Below are positions 23,401-38,400 of a stretch of DNA of 64,000 nt, one piece after another. Numbering within the stretch: the stretch's first letter is position 1; the number at the start of each line of letters is the position of its first letter. The DNA comes from Zonotrichia leucophrys gambelii (taxonomy: Eukaryota > Chordata > Aves > Passeriformes > Passerellidae): NCBI RefSeq assembly GCF_028769735.1, contig NC_088186.1:4403001-4467000 (forward strand), read 5' to 3'. The position numbers and the translations under genes are program-made. Below the pieces are notes generated by a model. It saw only the letters and a program-made list of their open reading frames with translations. It ran no database searches and was not told where the DNA came from.

Positions 23401-26400
23401 CCCTTTTTGATGTGAAATCCAAAATAGAGATGCCAAGAAAGAGCAGAGAAGGTCACAGATTCTGCTTTGGTTTCCCGTTACCATGGCGATGCACGAATTC
23501 CTGTTTTTATTTACCTGATGGATTACGTGCTGCAGGGAATTCAGCTACTCTGCATCATTCAGGGAGAGTAAGGGAGGAGTTAGACACCAAAAGCTTGTCA
23601 TGAAACAAGTCAAAAATGCCCTTTTATTAAAACCAAAGAACATATGGGTGCCATATTTTGAAGGTTTATTCTACTTGGTGTTTTCAGTCTTAGTCTTGTT
23701 ATTTCTTTCAGGGTTTTCATTTCCCTTGTGAACTTGTTTTTTCAATAGCTGCCTGCTGAAGGTTGTTTGAGAGAGCTGTTTCAGGTGTTAGGTACCTGGA
23801 GTGCAGGCAGTCATCTCTGTTCTGCTCAGGACTCATTGGGATGTGTTTATTCCCAGTAGACCACAAACAGTATTGGCTTTACTTTTTACTCATAAGCACT
23901 TGCCTGATAAGCAAATTCACCTCAAATTGTCATCCTTTAGTATTGGTTGGATAAACATCTAGGGGTAATTCCAGGAGAACTCTGTTCTTAAGAAAATGAC
24001 AAAATTGAAGAAGCAATTCAGGAGGTCACATTATTCCCATCTTTGTAGGAATTTAATGTTCTATTTGGAGCCCTCCGTGCCAATTTATGTGATCCTGAAT
24101 TGTTCATCTGCGGATGTTTTTGTACAAATGTGAAGTTTCCTGGAGATTTTGTTTTTGCAGAGGGTATATTTTGAACTGTCATCATGCCTTGGATCATTTT
24201 ATGGAAATCAGCCTGCCTGTTTTATATACCTGTTCAGTTTTATGCAGTTTCTCTTTGTCTATCAGGCTTAGGTGGGTTACTAGGCAGGACTGTCTCAGTC
24301 CTGTTGTGCATTCACAGCTGTACCATATTTCTCAATATTAAGTGAGGGGTTTCAGGTTAGAAAATTTTGCAGTTGACCAGCTTAAGTGCTTCTCTGCTTG
24401 TGATTTTCAAGCAAAATAGGAGTTACCTGGAAATCTAAAATTTAGACCCTTCAAAAAACTTCTCTCTCAACCCCAAAGGTAATTCAGTTCCAATTCTTCC
24501 TTCGTCAGGCTTTTAGCACCTCCTGTTTCCTCCTGTGTGCTGCTCCCATAGAGACATCCCACGTGTGTTTTACTGTAACTTCTTTAAACAGCACCAACCA
24601 TTCAGGCTGTGTTGTATTGCACTAAATAGTTTATTTAGTTGTTGTTTTTGTTCTGGGTGTTTGGTAATTTTCACATGGTCAGGTACAAGATGATCGCTGG
24701 TTTCTACAAAATGGCACAAGGAGCAGAATTTGGCATCTTTTGTAGGCCACTGTAGGCTGACAGGTGGTGTGTTCCAAAATGCTGCAGGATTGAGATGGTC
24801 TTAGCAGTTGTAAGAAGGAAGTGGGCAAGGAGTGGAGCAAGAAGACAGCTGAAGGCTGCTGGAATGTGAAGCAGCTGGGTTGTGCCTTAGTCAGTGAAAA
24901 TCAGAAACTGGAAACAATTGCTGAATTTATTTTCAGCGTAAGCAATCGTTTTCCTTGAACCACAGTGACTAAATATATCTGTTGGTTGTGATTTTTATGT
25001 GGTGGTAACTCACTGGCTCTTGCTAAACTCCTGGCAGGACAAGAGAGGAGTGGAAGTTCACTGTCAGTCAAGATCGTAAAACAAATATCCCTCATTTAGA
25101 TCTCTTGATTCACTTGTGTGGCTCTGCTTGCTGCAATGTATTGCCTGAGTGGAAGAAACCTGGGTGTTTGTTTCTAGGGAAGGGAGTCAATCTGTAACTC
25201 CTCTTTCAGGTTTCCTTGGGGTTCTGTTAATATTTTTGGAAGTTTTGAATTGCAGTTGATGTTCTAGTAACTCTAGTGTAGGTGCAGGTAGAGTCTAATG
25301 CAAAGGTGTGGTCTTTCTTTTTAAAGAAATATACATTAAGACCTAATTTATTGCAAAGTGGAAAGCCTGAGGGTAGAATTGGCAAAATGAGCTTTGCTGT
25401 TGACTTACAATCTTTGGAAGGAGAGCATTCCATCCAGAATCTTAACAGCATTTGAGCTGCGAGTGAAGGAACACGAGGAGTTAACTTTCTAAACTTCATT
25501 TTAAAGAAGCTGGAGAGATGTTGTCCCTTCCTTGGCAGAGGCATTTGATGGCTGATCAGGTTTAATTCAATCACTCAATCATTTATGTGTATTATAGGTA
25601 GCTCTCAGTTGAGCTAGTGGGAGCTGGAGTTGTTTGTTACCGTAGCACCCAGTTTGGAAGATCCCTTGTACCCCAGCAAAGGTAAGATGATAAAGAACAT
25701 TTTCTGTCTTTGTGCCAGATAAAACACCTGAAACTATGTTGTATATTAAAAATAACAAATTACATGTCAGAATTACAGGGAAGGTGATTTAATAGCCTCC
25801 TTCCTCTCTCCCCCTCCTCACCACACCCATCATTTTGCATAGTTTGAATACATGTAGTGGATGTAACTTGTTCAGTTTTCCAAAGCATACAGTCACAACA
25901 TTTTTTCTGCTGGAGCTCAAGATTTGGGATCTTTTGCTAGTTTGGGAAGCTCTTGTCCTCTGTGTATTGTTGCTTAGCATGAAATGAATCCTTCCAGCTT
26001 ATATTCTGCCTGTAGAGACATTACATTATCTAGAGAAAAATCCTATACATGGAGAGAGCTCCTTCAGCTTCTCAGATTTGTGACAGAATAGGCTTTTCTC
26101 TATGAAAAGAATTGAAAATTTATTATGCTGTAAGTGCCTGAAATCTTGAAAAATTCTGCTTTGGAGTTACATTTTTCCTTTTTGTTTGTTAGCATATGAC
26201 TATGGGATTCAGCCAGTGTCATGGAAAGAATATTAAAATCACATAGTTATTGCAAGGATATTAGCTTAGTTATTTGTAATTTTTGTCTTACTGGTTACAG
26301 TTGAGAAAAATTGTAGAACATAATGGGATGAGGGGATGGTAAGGGAGAACAGTGTGTCATTCTCAGGGCTTGAAATCAGAGGAAAAGGGAGAACAGGTTG

Positions 26401-29400
26401 AAGGAAAACTAGATTTATTGTCTTTGCAAGTTTGAATTTGCAGCCCCAGCACTGGAAGGTGTATAAAGAGGTGGCCAGAGAAGGAAAAAGGAGCATCACA
26501 TGTGGATGGAATGGGTTGAAAGATGAGAAAATTGAGAGGATGCCCAATCCAGCAGTGATGGGAGAGGAGGGAGCAGGGGCTGAGTTGCGTGCGAGGAGAG
26601 CAGAGAGGAGGGGACCAGAGGATGGCAGAGGGGAAATCAGGCAAGGAGGACGTTCCCAACAGCTTCCATGGAGTCTGTTCCAAGGCACAGAGACACAAGA
26701 TGAATTTCAGCAGTCCGGAAAAGCTGCAGGAATCCTGCAGGTTGGGACGTGCTGCCAAAGGAATGTTCTGCACTTGTGCTGTTCACGTTTTGCTGCATCC
26801 TGACAAATTACAGCTTTATTCCCTGACCCACTGCATCCACTCTTAAAAATGCATTTCCAATCTCTTCTTAAGGTGTCTGACACTGGCAGTGACAGAGCAA
26901 ACAATTTCATCTGTGTGAGTGAGAAATGATGTCCTCACATGTTCTGTGGAGCAGCCTGAGAAGGCTGATGGATCACATTATTGATCTGCTTTTATTTGGG
27001 TTGCATATTTCAGTGAAAGCTCTCCAGCTTGGAAACAGTCTCTTCATGTTAAATCCCTTTGCTGTTTGAGCTGCTAGCACAGCTCACCTTCTGTGGCGTT
27101 TGTAAGAAAATGTTTCCTTGTGAGAGCAAGGGAGAAGTGAATAGAACCAAGTAGAGGGAAAAGCCTTTATCAGAGTGTTCACTTGGTGTTGTGGGAGGTA
27201 CAATATTCACAGGATTTGGGAGGACTGGTTCTCCTACACCTCTTTTCTATTGTATCATATTTAGGAAACTCTGAGAATTGATAAGAGGTATATTCTAAAT
27301 AATTTTTTGGTTCCAATTTTATAACCACACTGAGGGTCGAATGAGCACAGGTGGCACTGAAGAAGAGATTTCTTAATTACAGAAATGAGGCTTTTCGAAT
27401 TGAAAAAAAAATCTTATGTTTTGTATTATCTTACTTTATCTGGGTGGCAGTGTCTGCTGCTTTGGGTAGAGTTTTTCTTCTGGTGCCATGAAAATGCTGT
27501 GCACTTTGTGATGTAAGTTAACATCTTGGCATGGCCATCAGTTCCTCTGAGGAAATCCTAATCCATTATTCTGCCCAGGGAGAGAGGTTAAAGCTTGCTT
27601 GCACTCTCATGCTCTCATTCTTTCTCTCTGAAGGCTTCATGGGGGGATGCCCTTTGTTGAGTACTTAACATATTCACTGAACCAGTCCCATTTATATTCT
27701 AAACAAGATCTTTAATTTCATCCCTGACGTGTACGAAATCTTGGGGTTTGAAAGAAAATTTTCTTTTTTAGGCTTCTGGAAAGAAAGGAAAAAATCAGTG
27801 GAGGTTAAAATCAAAGAATAGTTGCTCACAGCTGGTAAGGTTGGAGGAAGCAGATACTGCAGCTTGGTTGCTTGATTAAACCTTGATAGAATTTTACTGG
27901 GAGACTGAATAAATAGTTCTGTATCCACTCAGCTGTACTTTGCAGGGAGTCTTTAATAATTAAAATAGGAACCAAAACAAGTGTGTTCCAAATGTGCAGC
28001 ACATATTGTTTTATCCCTTGTCTTCTGATGGGTTTTTTTGGGTCCTGTCTGTGCTGCCCAAGAGGTTCTGCAGTAGCCTCAGGAATTAATTCCATATTTA
28101 GAAAGTTTCCTTTACGAACCAAATGTAACAAAGGGCACCCAGGGAGATCAATATTGCAGTTCTGGTTGTAGAGTACATTCCAATCAATTCTGGAGAGCAG
28201 AGCTCAGTGAATCCATCTGACAATGGGTTCAGTTAGCAGGACAATACTGTTTAAACACAGTTTTTCTTGGGTGTTTTATGATCCTTTCAGTTGTGCTCCA
28301 ACCATATTAACTTTGTCAGTTTGAGCATTTTGCCTTTTTTTTTCCTTTTCAATGCTTAATGCAGCCTTGCTTTTCACATTCGACAGTGATGTGTGCTGCA
28401 ACTTTCATATACAAAAAAATGAAATATCCCTTTTTGGATATATCTTTTCCATCTTATTTTTTTTAAGTCTACATTTTCTATTTTTCTTAGTAGAATTATA
28501 TATAAGAATAATACATTTGAGGAACTAGGGAATTCTGCCAAAAGTTTTAGTTAGAACTCATCCATGAATTTACAGGGATTTGCAGAAAATGTAGAGCACT
28601 GGTTTGTGCAGGAGGTGGTTTGTTTGTATAAATACCCTTGAAAGGTCACATGAAATCAGATGTTCAGGCTGATGCCAGATTTTTGACAGAGCATGGTAGG
28701 AACAGTGCAGGGGTTGAGTTTAACTTTTACTGCTTGGAATTGCTTCTCCAGAGCTGCTGTGTGGGAAAAAATTGTGGTACCCAAAACCATGATGCATCTG
28801 AAAGTCACATGACTTTAAAAAAACCCCACAATCTTGTATCATTATAAGCAATACCTAGAAACTAACTGACAAACTGAGGTGGGGAGTTTCTCTGTTTTCA
28901 GCTCAGTTTTTGTGTTCTTTTTCTGTGTGTAGCTGTTTGCTCTTTCTCATTAGAATCAGTGCCACTTCTCTCCCCTGCTCTGTCTGGGATGTTGTTTTAC
29001 AGGAGAAACACTTTGGAACATTGTGGAATCACTCTGTTAAAGTGATGGAGTGAATTTAAGGAATGGTGTTTAAAGTCCATGAGCTGGCGCTCTCAACTCT
29101 GGCCAGTTTTGTGATATTCAGGTGCACAAAATCCCTTTAAAAAACCAGGGAGTTTTCATGCATAACTTGGCACATCTCTCAGAGATAAGTTTGCTCCTTG
29201 TCTGCACCTCTCTTCCTTAATCTGTAACATCCTTACATAAGGCAGTGTGATAGTTCATCCATCCTCTGTTACAACTCTTGGTTTTACTGGCCAATTTCTG
29301 TCAAAATTTGCGAAGGAATGGATATTAAAATTTATTTAAATTTCTGCACATCTTCTGAAGAAGGCTGAGGAGATAAGAGAGGCTTCAAAAAGGGCCTTCA

Positions 29401-32400
29401 TTATGGCAAAATTGAAAATGTAGCTGTCTGTGTTTGTAGCCATTTGGCAAACGTGACTTGTGAACGGCCTGGAATGGGGAATGACAAGGAAAAGCAAAAT
29501 CTTTGGGGAAAAAAGCAAATAATGTGTGTTTTGGAGACAGTTCAGAGGGCAGTGAAGGGTGGGCTGCCAATAAAGGGCTGGTAACAATTGCAGGGCAAAG
29601 AAACACTTAAAAACCATGCAAGGAGAGAATTTGTACTTGTTAACTCTCTATGCCTATTTCCAGGTAGCCTTTAAACAAAGATGGTTTTGTTCCTGTGTGT
29701 CTTGGGTGAAAGCACTTGCATAAATTCCCTAAATATTCATTGGCAGCACTTATTCTTAGATTTTATCCCGAAACACAACCTGCTTCATTAGACCTCAGAG
29801 GTGAGGTGTGTGTTTCACTCAGAGGGCTCCCTGGGGACATCAGGTGCACCACAAGTGATACCCAGGAGAATTTCCCTGAGCTTCCATTTGGCTGGCAGCC
29901 TGCTGGGTGTCAAGCTCCAAACCCTATTTTGCTCTGGGCAGAGGAATTTATCTATAAATCCTGAGGGTCTTTTGGCAGCAAGGTGTGTAAGGGTGTTAGT
30001 AACACTAAAAAGAATGTTGGAAGGGTGTTGATTGCCTGTGTCATTGCTTGGATAATTCTCAAGCTCTGTAAGGACTAAATAATTGTGCCTAAGGTTAGAA
30101 CCATTGGTTATCCACTCTGTTGGAACACCAGTGGTAATGTCACCAAAAAATTCCCCCATCCACTGTGGGCACAGCTGCTTCTGGAATTATTCCCAGCATG
30201 CATGAGCTGTTAATATGGCTGTGGGTCAGCATCCTGATCCAAGTCTGCAATGCCTGCAGAGCACCCTTTTCACCAATGCTACCAGGCTTGTCCTGTGAGA
30301 GGGCTCAGATTTTCCACTGAAGGAGAGGTCAGGCCTTGGAATGAGTTGCCCAGAGAAGTGGTGGAGTTTCTGTCTCTGGAAGTGTTCAGGAGATGTCTGG
30401 ATGTGGCTCTTGGGAATGTGGTTTTGGGGAGATGATGGCTGACACTTGGATCAGATCATCTTGAAGGTTTCTTCCAGCCTTGGTGCTCCTGTGGTTCTGA
30501 CAGCTAACAGGCTGTTAGTTTTATTGTTACTGTTAATTTGTTTTTACCATTTAATTCTTTTCAGATGAGATAATTCACATCTAAAAGCTTTGGCAACATA
30601 GTACACTAAGTTTCAAATATTATCATAATGGAAAAGAGTCATACTAGAAATATTAGTACCCAGTTGTATACATTTAATGAAATTGTTATTCAAAGCTTTT
30701 ATGTCCAAAACAGTAACACTGGTTTGTGTTGATGCTGCATGCTCTGATCTTAACCTTTGGGATGATAACAAAGCACAAAAAACTGGCTCTTCCTGCATCC
30801 TTTGCCCTTGAAGGAGTCATTTGGTTAAATTCCTTAATATTTTTGCAGCTGTGGTTGTGGTTTATTAACTGATGCTGCCTTGAAGAACAGTGTGTGTCTG
30901 CAGCAAAGTTTTCATTACTCATCTGTCAATACTTGCAGAGTAAAACAAATGGGTCTGAGTAGAGGTTTCTCCTCTTCAGTCTAAATAGTTTCTTTCCCTC
31001 CATCCCTGCTGTTTTACCCAAGAGAGTAGAGAACAGTTTTGAGGCAGTGAGTGCAGAGTTGGTCTCTATTGGATAGGAAGGTCTGGCCTGCTTGGTCTGT
31101 CAGGATTATTTTAAGCCATGATGTTTAGAATTTATTAAAAGAACTAGAGGGAATTAAAAACATCTCTTTTTCCCCAAAATATTCTCACTTCTACAGCTGT
31201 GAAATGCCTTTTATCCTGATTCATACCAGCTGAAGAATCTCCTGTATTTCTCTTTTGCAGTCGGTAAAATATGATTTTGGGCCAGTTTAACAATTTGCTT
31301 GTCAGGAGAAATCTGGGTGAGTTTGGTTTGGTTTTGGTTTGGTTTTGTTTTAACATAGTCCTCCAAATTGAAAATCAGATAACCCAAGACTATGACATCT
31401 GTGTTTACTGATGCAAACTACAAGTTCTGCAGTAATTGCCTTGGCCTTTGGGTGAAATGAAGGAGGCAGTTTATCCTGGGTTTTTATGGGGATATTTCTG
31501 TATGATAACTGCAGATGAAGAGCACATCTTATTTGGAAGATAGCAGGGATGTCACCTCTGGGAGGTGAAGGGCATGAATTTCGTGCTGGTGAGTGGAAGG
31601 AACTGGAGGAGCTGCTGTGATTGAGCAGTGGATAGAAAATGCTCTGGTGTCCCAGGGCAAAGTGAAGGATGAGCTATAATAAGTAGGGGAGGAGCACTTG
31701 CAGAATGCAGGGGTCTGACTCACTTGGCCACATGCTTCTCTTGAGTTTCACACTTGGCTGGGACAAATATCAAAGGGAGTAGCAGCCAGGCTAGTGAGCA
31801 GAGGTCTGTGCTGACCTCTCTCTGTGCATGTGCTTTGGGGAGAAATACCAGAGTCCTTGTCTCCTTCTCCTGTTGTGCAGGATGGTTTTCCTTTCTTCTG
31901 TCCTACTCCAGAAAATCAGGGTGGTGGGAAACCTCACATGGCAGTTCCCTGGGCATGAAGGTGTAAAGAGCTAACCCCAGCCCAGTAAAGGTGACTCATA
32001 ACTGGAGCACTCTGTGCCTTCATGATGTTGGCTGGTAAATTTGGGCTGGCTTTCTTAGCAAATGGAGCTGCCATCAACTGCATTTTAAAATCTGTCCAGC
32101 AGGAGATTGCTCTGAGAGTGGAAGGAACCTAAACCTCTGCCAGACCTAGCTGTGAGCATGAGGACCTAGTTTGGAGATAAAAACTGATTAGTGGATAATT
32201 CCCCCAGAATGAATAATCTCTGCCTTAAAAGATGAGTTGCAGATGGTTTTGGATGAGAGAGGGAGAGAGATCAGGTTTAAAATGTCATTCTTTCAGTAAC
32301 CTGAATCTCCTGACCTTACGTGACACTGCAGAGATGATTTCAGCCGAGTAAGACCAGGAGGAGAGGCTGGCTGGGATGTGTGGCCAGTGCTTCCTGCCTT

Positions 32401-35400
32401 GGGCTGACCCTGAGCCCCAGTGTTATATTTACCTGCTAGTTTGAGAGGTCTTTCCCTCCACAAGGTCAAGGAAAGCTTCCAAAATAGAGGGAAGAGCCAT
32501 TTGTAATTCACCAAGTGAGGATTAGTATCTGACATGACTTCTTGAACTATTTTCAGATTGGTTATGTGTCTGCTGATCTTTCACCTTTGCAAAGGTAACA
32601 GCACTTGTGTGTTTGCCTGTCCTTGACTGGAAAGGCTGCAGAAAACAAAACTGAAACTTAAAACTAGGTTAAGGACTATTATGAGCGAGCTGTGTCAATA
32701 AAAGCCATCATTTTGTGTAGCTGTGCAGCTTTTCAAATTACTCCAGCGAGACTCTCTTTACAAATGCTTTTGTGTTTTGTCTGTTGACTCATCCATCTCA
32801 ACACTCACAGTAACATTTCAGTGCTGTCTTATAAAGCCAGTGATTGAAACAAGGCTGTTCTTGGGCTGGTTCATCAACAGATGCAATTAATACAATGATG
32901 TTTGTTTTGACACCCTGGCTCACTGGCAGCATTGTAAGCAGCATTGCTATGCGAGGAGATGGCTGTGGTTGAGGGCTCCGTGTACAGGCAGCTCACTCAA
33001 TATTTGTATTCAGCTTAAAGTCAACATTGAAAGAGTTTCAGACCTCTCCTAAGCTGGCAAACAGGCTCACTGGTGCTACCAGTGATGTTAACAAAAGGGC
33101 AAATCATAATCTGCAGCACTTCTAATTTATTTACAGTCTTATAAAACGCTGGGTTTTCGTTCTGTCAGAGAGCACCACAAGTATAAAAGGAAAGCTCAGA
33201 GGGATTTTCTCCTCGTGCGAGTCTGGGAAGGTGGTGAAGGAAATACGATTTGAACTCAGATATTTATTCTTTCAATAGAACAATGTCAGTCCCAGACCAG
33301 TGCTTCTCAGATGTGTTTTACCCTGGGAACTTGTGTGAAATGTCTTCCTTTTCAGCTATTTCATTTTTAGCTGTATACAGGGTGTAACCATTGTTTAAGG
33401 GAGTGTCCGTGGCATGGAGCCAGTTGATATCTAAACCCTATCATGAATTGTTTTAAAGAGAGTATGATTTTCTGTACTGAGATATATTGATGACTATTTT
33501 TCAGGGCAGGAAGTACCTGCTGACTCCAGCAGTTGCCAGAGCAGCTGTTCATTATGAGTAAGCCACAGAAAAAATCTTGTGAAAGCCCTAATATTTCTAG
33601 GAAGCAGCTCAAGCTTAAATGATCAGTCTAGTTAAGCTATATGAAGAACTGCTTTTGTATTTTCACTTGTCTGAAATTTTATATTGGGGGAAAAAAAATT
33701 CTGGTTCTTAGGGTATCAAAGTCTGTAGGACAGTTTATAGAGAGGTATTTAACTTCAGGCTAGTTAATATTTGTTAAGGCTTGCCTGGACACTCCCCAGA
33801 CTCTTGCTCCAGGGTACAAATTTAATTGATTTATTCCATGTTGAGTTAATGCAGCAGTTTCTGTTTCTGCAGGTAGGCATCTCTGCTGCTTTGAGCATTT
33901 GGCTTTGAGCATTCTCTGCCATTGTAGAATGCTGTGACCCAGCCTGGGTTTTTACCAGGACCTGTGTTAGGCCAGGCACTCACTGGAAGTGCAGTCAGCT
34001 CCCTGTCCTGAGCTTCCTAAAGAGCAAGTTGGGACTTCTTTTGTTATATTCTCTGTTTTTAATCACAGAGCTGACTTCTGATGAGATTATATATAGATTT
34101 CCATAGCTTTCCGCCAAAAGATTTGTTTTGAATTAATGAACGTTTTTGTGAATTTGTGTAGTTGACATTTTCTGGAAAAATAAATTCTGATTTTGGACCA
34201 GACCCCTCTGATCAGTACCAGGTGTGAGCAGCAGGATCAGAGGGCTCATCCAGGGTGTTGGAGGTTGTAGCAGCACTGCTGACCTTTGGCTCACGGAAAA
34301 AACAATGAGCAAGGAGTACAGTGCTCCAGATGTGAACCTGTCTGGAAACTGAGTGTGCAGAGATAAGCTGCTGATGGAAACACCCTCTCCTCTACAGCTT
34401 CTGCATTATCCAGGTGAACCCAGAGTCATAGCTCAGCCTCTGAGATTCCTCCAGCCCAAGTTCAGTTCACTTCCCTCATTCTCCATTTGGATTGCTTTTA
34501 ATTTTGTTTTGTCTCTTGTTGTCTCCGATACCAGGATATGATTTCTTCTTTGTCAGCTCTCCCTCCCCTTTGTTTCTCTTAGTTTGCAGGTTTTTTGGAT
34601 GGTAACACTCAGATTGCTTGTGGTGCATCCTCTGTGTCACAAGGTTTTGACTCAGCAGCGTTGTCCTGGAGATGTGCAGGGATGTGCCAGTGGTACATGT
34701 GTCACAGCCAAAGATCATCCTTACACATCTTGCCCAAGCAGCAGAGCTCCTCCTGCTGCTAAATGCAACTCTAGGGTCATGGTTTATGAGTGGTAACAAT
34801 GGGAAGTGTGGGATGTTCTGGCTTATTTTGAGATCAAGATTTCATTTCCCTTGCATTAATTCCATGAATCAAAAAGGAAAATGTGTAATGCTTAGTGTTC
34901 ACCTAGAACTTTACATTTTTAGAGCATTGTGCAAACATTTCTTCTGTACTTCTGACCTCATGGTGGGTGGTGATGGAAAGTTCTGTCAGTAGTGAGGTAA
35001 GGACAGTGAGTTCAAGTCCTGCCCTCCTTTCATTTCTGCTGTGCTTCCACTTGGTACTGTGGGCAGATGATCTCTACATCTCCAAGAGCTTCTGTGGGCT
35101 TTTCAGTCATCACTGGAGCTGTGTAGCCTGTGAGTGGGTTGTTAATTCATGTTTTAGGGTTGTCATTAGGATGTGACAGTGGCAGCCCCAGTGCTGTGTG
35201 GTGGTGACATCTCTCTGCGTGAGAAGACCAAGGTGATGCCTGCACAGATCATGCCACCTAGAGGAATGCAGCTGGCAAGCCTGCAGCATCGCTGTGCTGC
35301 CAAAATTTTGTTGGTTGTGCCAGTGAGGTGTTGAGACCTTCTCCAAGCCATGCCCTTTGTGGCATCACCTCACAGTCCTTCATGGTGTCAGGTGAGAGAA

Positions 35401-38400
35401 GGTCCCTCCACAGGCAGCTCTCCATCAACTCAACTAACATTTCTTAGCTTTTTACACAAAACTGCTTTTCCCAACTTAGCCTCCTAAATGTTGATCCTCA
35501 TCCTTCCCAATGGCTCAAGAACCTGAAATTAAGTTGTGGATCTCACTTTGCATTCTCCAGGAATTAGGGTGAGGAATCTAGTACAAGGTGTGATTTGATG
35601 GGATAACGTTCTCCAAGCTCTGTGCTTTTTTTGGCTTGTATGTTGCAATTTCTTTTGTGGGAGACTGTTAAATTTCCCAGAAGATTATCCTAATTTCCAG
35701 AGTCTCAAAGTCTGAATTGTAATTAAGCACTTAATTTGATGAGGGCTTTTAGATGTCTTGCTAGTCTACTGGCAGCTTGGGGAAATACTTCCATCTTCCT
35801 CCCAGCTTCTCTTGCATAGGTTCAAGCTCAGAAGGCTGGGATATATTTAGAGCTGGCAGAACTGCCAGCCAGGCCTCAGAAAATTGCTCCAAATCTCTTC
35901 TTTCTGGGTAGGATAAAGCCAAATTCAAAAGAAGCCTGGCTTTTCTGAACAAGTTGGGGTGATGACAATTTATCAGTAACAAATGGGCAGCGGGGAATTT
36001 TAATAATAAATTTTATTGCTTGCAATTGCATTGAGTTCCCTATTGCCACAATGACAGTAATCAGGACATCCAACAGGGAAGCAATTACTTTATTTCTTGA
36101 TCATCCAGGCAGTCAGCGAGTTTTGTTTCGAGATAAGCACACGGTTTGACCAGAGGGTGTCACCTCTTTGGGAATGAATTTTCTTTTTGACCCACTTTAA
36201 TCTAATACATGGTACAGTAAGGTCAACACTGATGACTTGGGTTCACAGGATTTAATACACAGATAATAATGACTGAGTATTTTTCTTTTGTGCTATTTGA
36301 GGTTAGGGCTTCTAGATTAAGTTTCTATCTTCTGCTAAAGTTTCTATCTACTGTTCAAGTAAAACATCCTTTCTCCCCCTTCTCTCCTGTGCTTCAACTT
36401 TTATGCCTAAAATCTCTGAAACAATCTTGAAGCCTTTATTCTGCTGTGCCTTTGAACTGACCCCCATGTATTTTCATCAAGACATTAGGATGGCCTTCCC
36501 ATTTCCTTCTATTCTCAGCTTAAATTTTCCTGTTACGGGAATACTAAAAAGAAAACCAAAAAAAACCTGAATTACAGTTAGTCATATGTTAAAATTACCA
36601 GATTAAAGCCAGCAGGAAGAGCATCCTCTCAGTGTCAGGGGATGAGGCCATGTCCATGGCAGGAATGAGATGATCTTTAGGGTCCCTTCCAACCCAAGGC
36701 ATTCCATGTTGCCTGCATTGACCACTGGTGATTTACCAGCCCAGTTCTGTGTCTCTCCCCCTTTTTTACTGATAACTTTCTGGCCTCCAGGCTACTGACA
36801 GCTGTTGTCCACTTGCTGCTAATTAAGAAAGCAGCATGAGGGATGGGAATGTGGATTGGAGAGATTGAGCCCCCCTCTCCACAGCCAAGCGTTTCAACCT
36901 GATTAAAGAGCATCTGACTGACACTGAGCGGCCTCTTTTCTCCTGCTGTCTCCCTGCAATAGCCTGGTTTTTATCACAACTCCCAGGTCAGGTGCTCTCT
37001 GTGCCTCTGGATTTTTTAGACCCCCTAACAATGGGCAGAGTCAGAGCAGATTTGCTGCTCAAAAGATGGGAACGTGTGAAATCTGAGCCACTACAAAGCC
37101 CCGTCTTTAGCATGCAAAGCGTTGTGTACGTCTGTGATCTTACTCAGAAATTCAAATGTAGGTCGTGTTTTTTAAATAAAGTGACACATACTACGTGGAA
37201 AATTTCGAACTAGCTATTGGAATCAAGATCATTATGAATTAACAGCACTTAAGTGGATGGGCCAGCGATTTCAGAGATTTTCTTTCTTTGTTTAAGGATT
37301 TTTCCTTGTTTGCTTTGTTTCCTTGTTTTGGTTTTCCTTGTTTTGCATCGAGTCCCAGTGGGAGACCTTTTGTGTGATACAGTAATGCTGGGATTTTTAT
37401 GATCCAGCAAGAGAATGGGCTTGAACTCTGAAATTCCCTTCCTAGCCTGTGCCTCTGTGGAGGTAAAATGATTGACTGAGGTTAATATAATACAAGATAG
37501 CTGTGTTAATACGCAACCAGGAGGTGTGAATTCAAGAAAGAGTGGTGGTAATTTGGCAGAGGAAGCCTCCTGTAATGCTGATGCTCTCAGGAGCTGTTTA
37601 CCCCCAGGAATAATATGACTGTATTTCAGATTAGACCTCCAAAATTCAATCTGAATTGTTACCTGTGATAAGTGGGCTCTGTATAGCCCTGTATAGCCCC
37701 TAGCAAGCTTTCAAATCCATGTCATTTGCTCTTTTTTGTGGAATTTAATTTCTCTTCTTCCTTGTGATTTTTCTCATATTTGGCTGTTACCTTTTACCCT
37801 GGAATTGAATGGTTTTTGATGTTTTTTTGGAGTTCTCTTTAAAAGCACTATGTAAATATAGGTGTAAAATGTTTTTTTAAATAAATAAAGAAATCACTGC
37901 CAGACATGGCTCCTTAGGTGTGTGAAAATCCTTTAATAAGCCATGTCTACCACAGTGTAATTGAACAGTAGGAACATGTCTAGGGAGAGGAGGATGTACT
38001 TTGATTGTACTTACTGGTGTTCACCTTATTATGCCCACGATCACTTTGTGAAAGGAGCCTTGGAGCATGTGACTTGTGCTTTTGTAATAAAGAAGTGCCT
38101 TATATTTGTTTGAAGTTGAACAAGAGCTGTTTTACCAGTGTTATCCTATATTCACTAAACACTTACAAGATTAAAATAGTAGGAAATGCAAAGTGCGGTG
38201 TGCTCCTAATGAGCTGAGCTAGGGAGACTCTTTGGGACCTGGGTGATCCAGGGTGTGAAAGTGCCATAATCTCCTTGGGCAGCTTTTTGTTTTCACATGA
38301 AGAGAGCAGATGCTGACACGGTGCAAATAGAAGAGAAATCCTATCAGTAGATTGGCCCCGAGTCCCCAAGCTGGAGTCTGTAAATACAGCGATTTATGGG

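Noticed and set aside
30250..30435. Small open frame resembling a conserved peptide
   Set aside because: The resemblance is to the C-terminus of the CR1 LINE ORF2 protein, followed by a CR1 tail.
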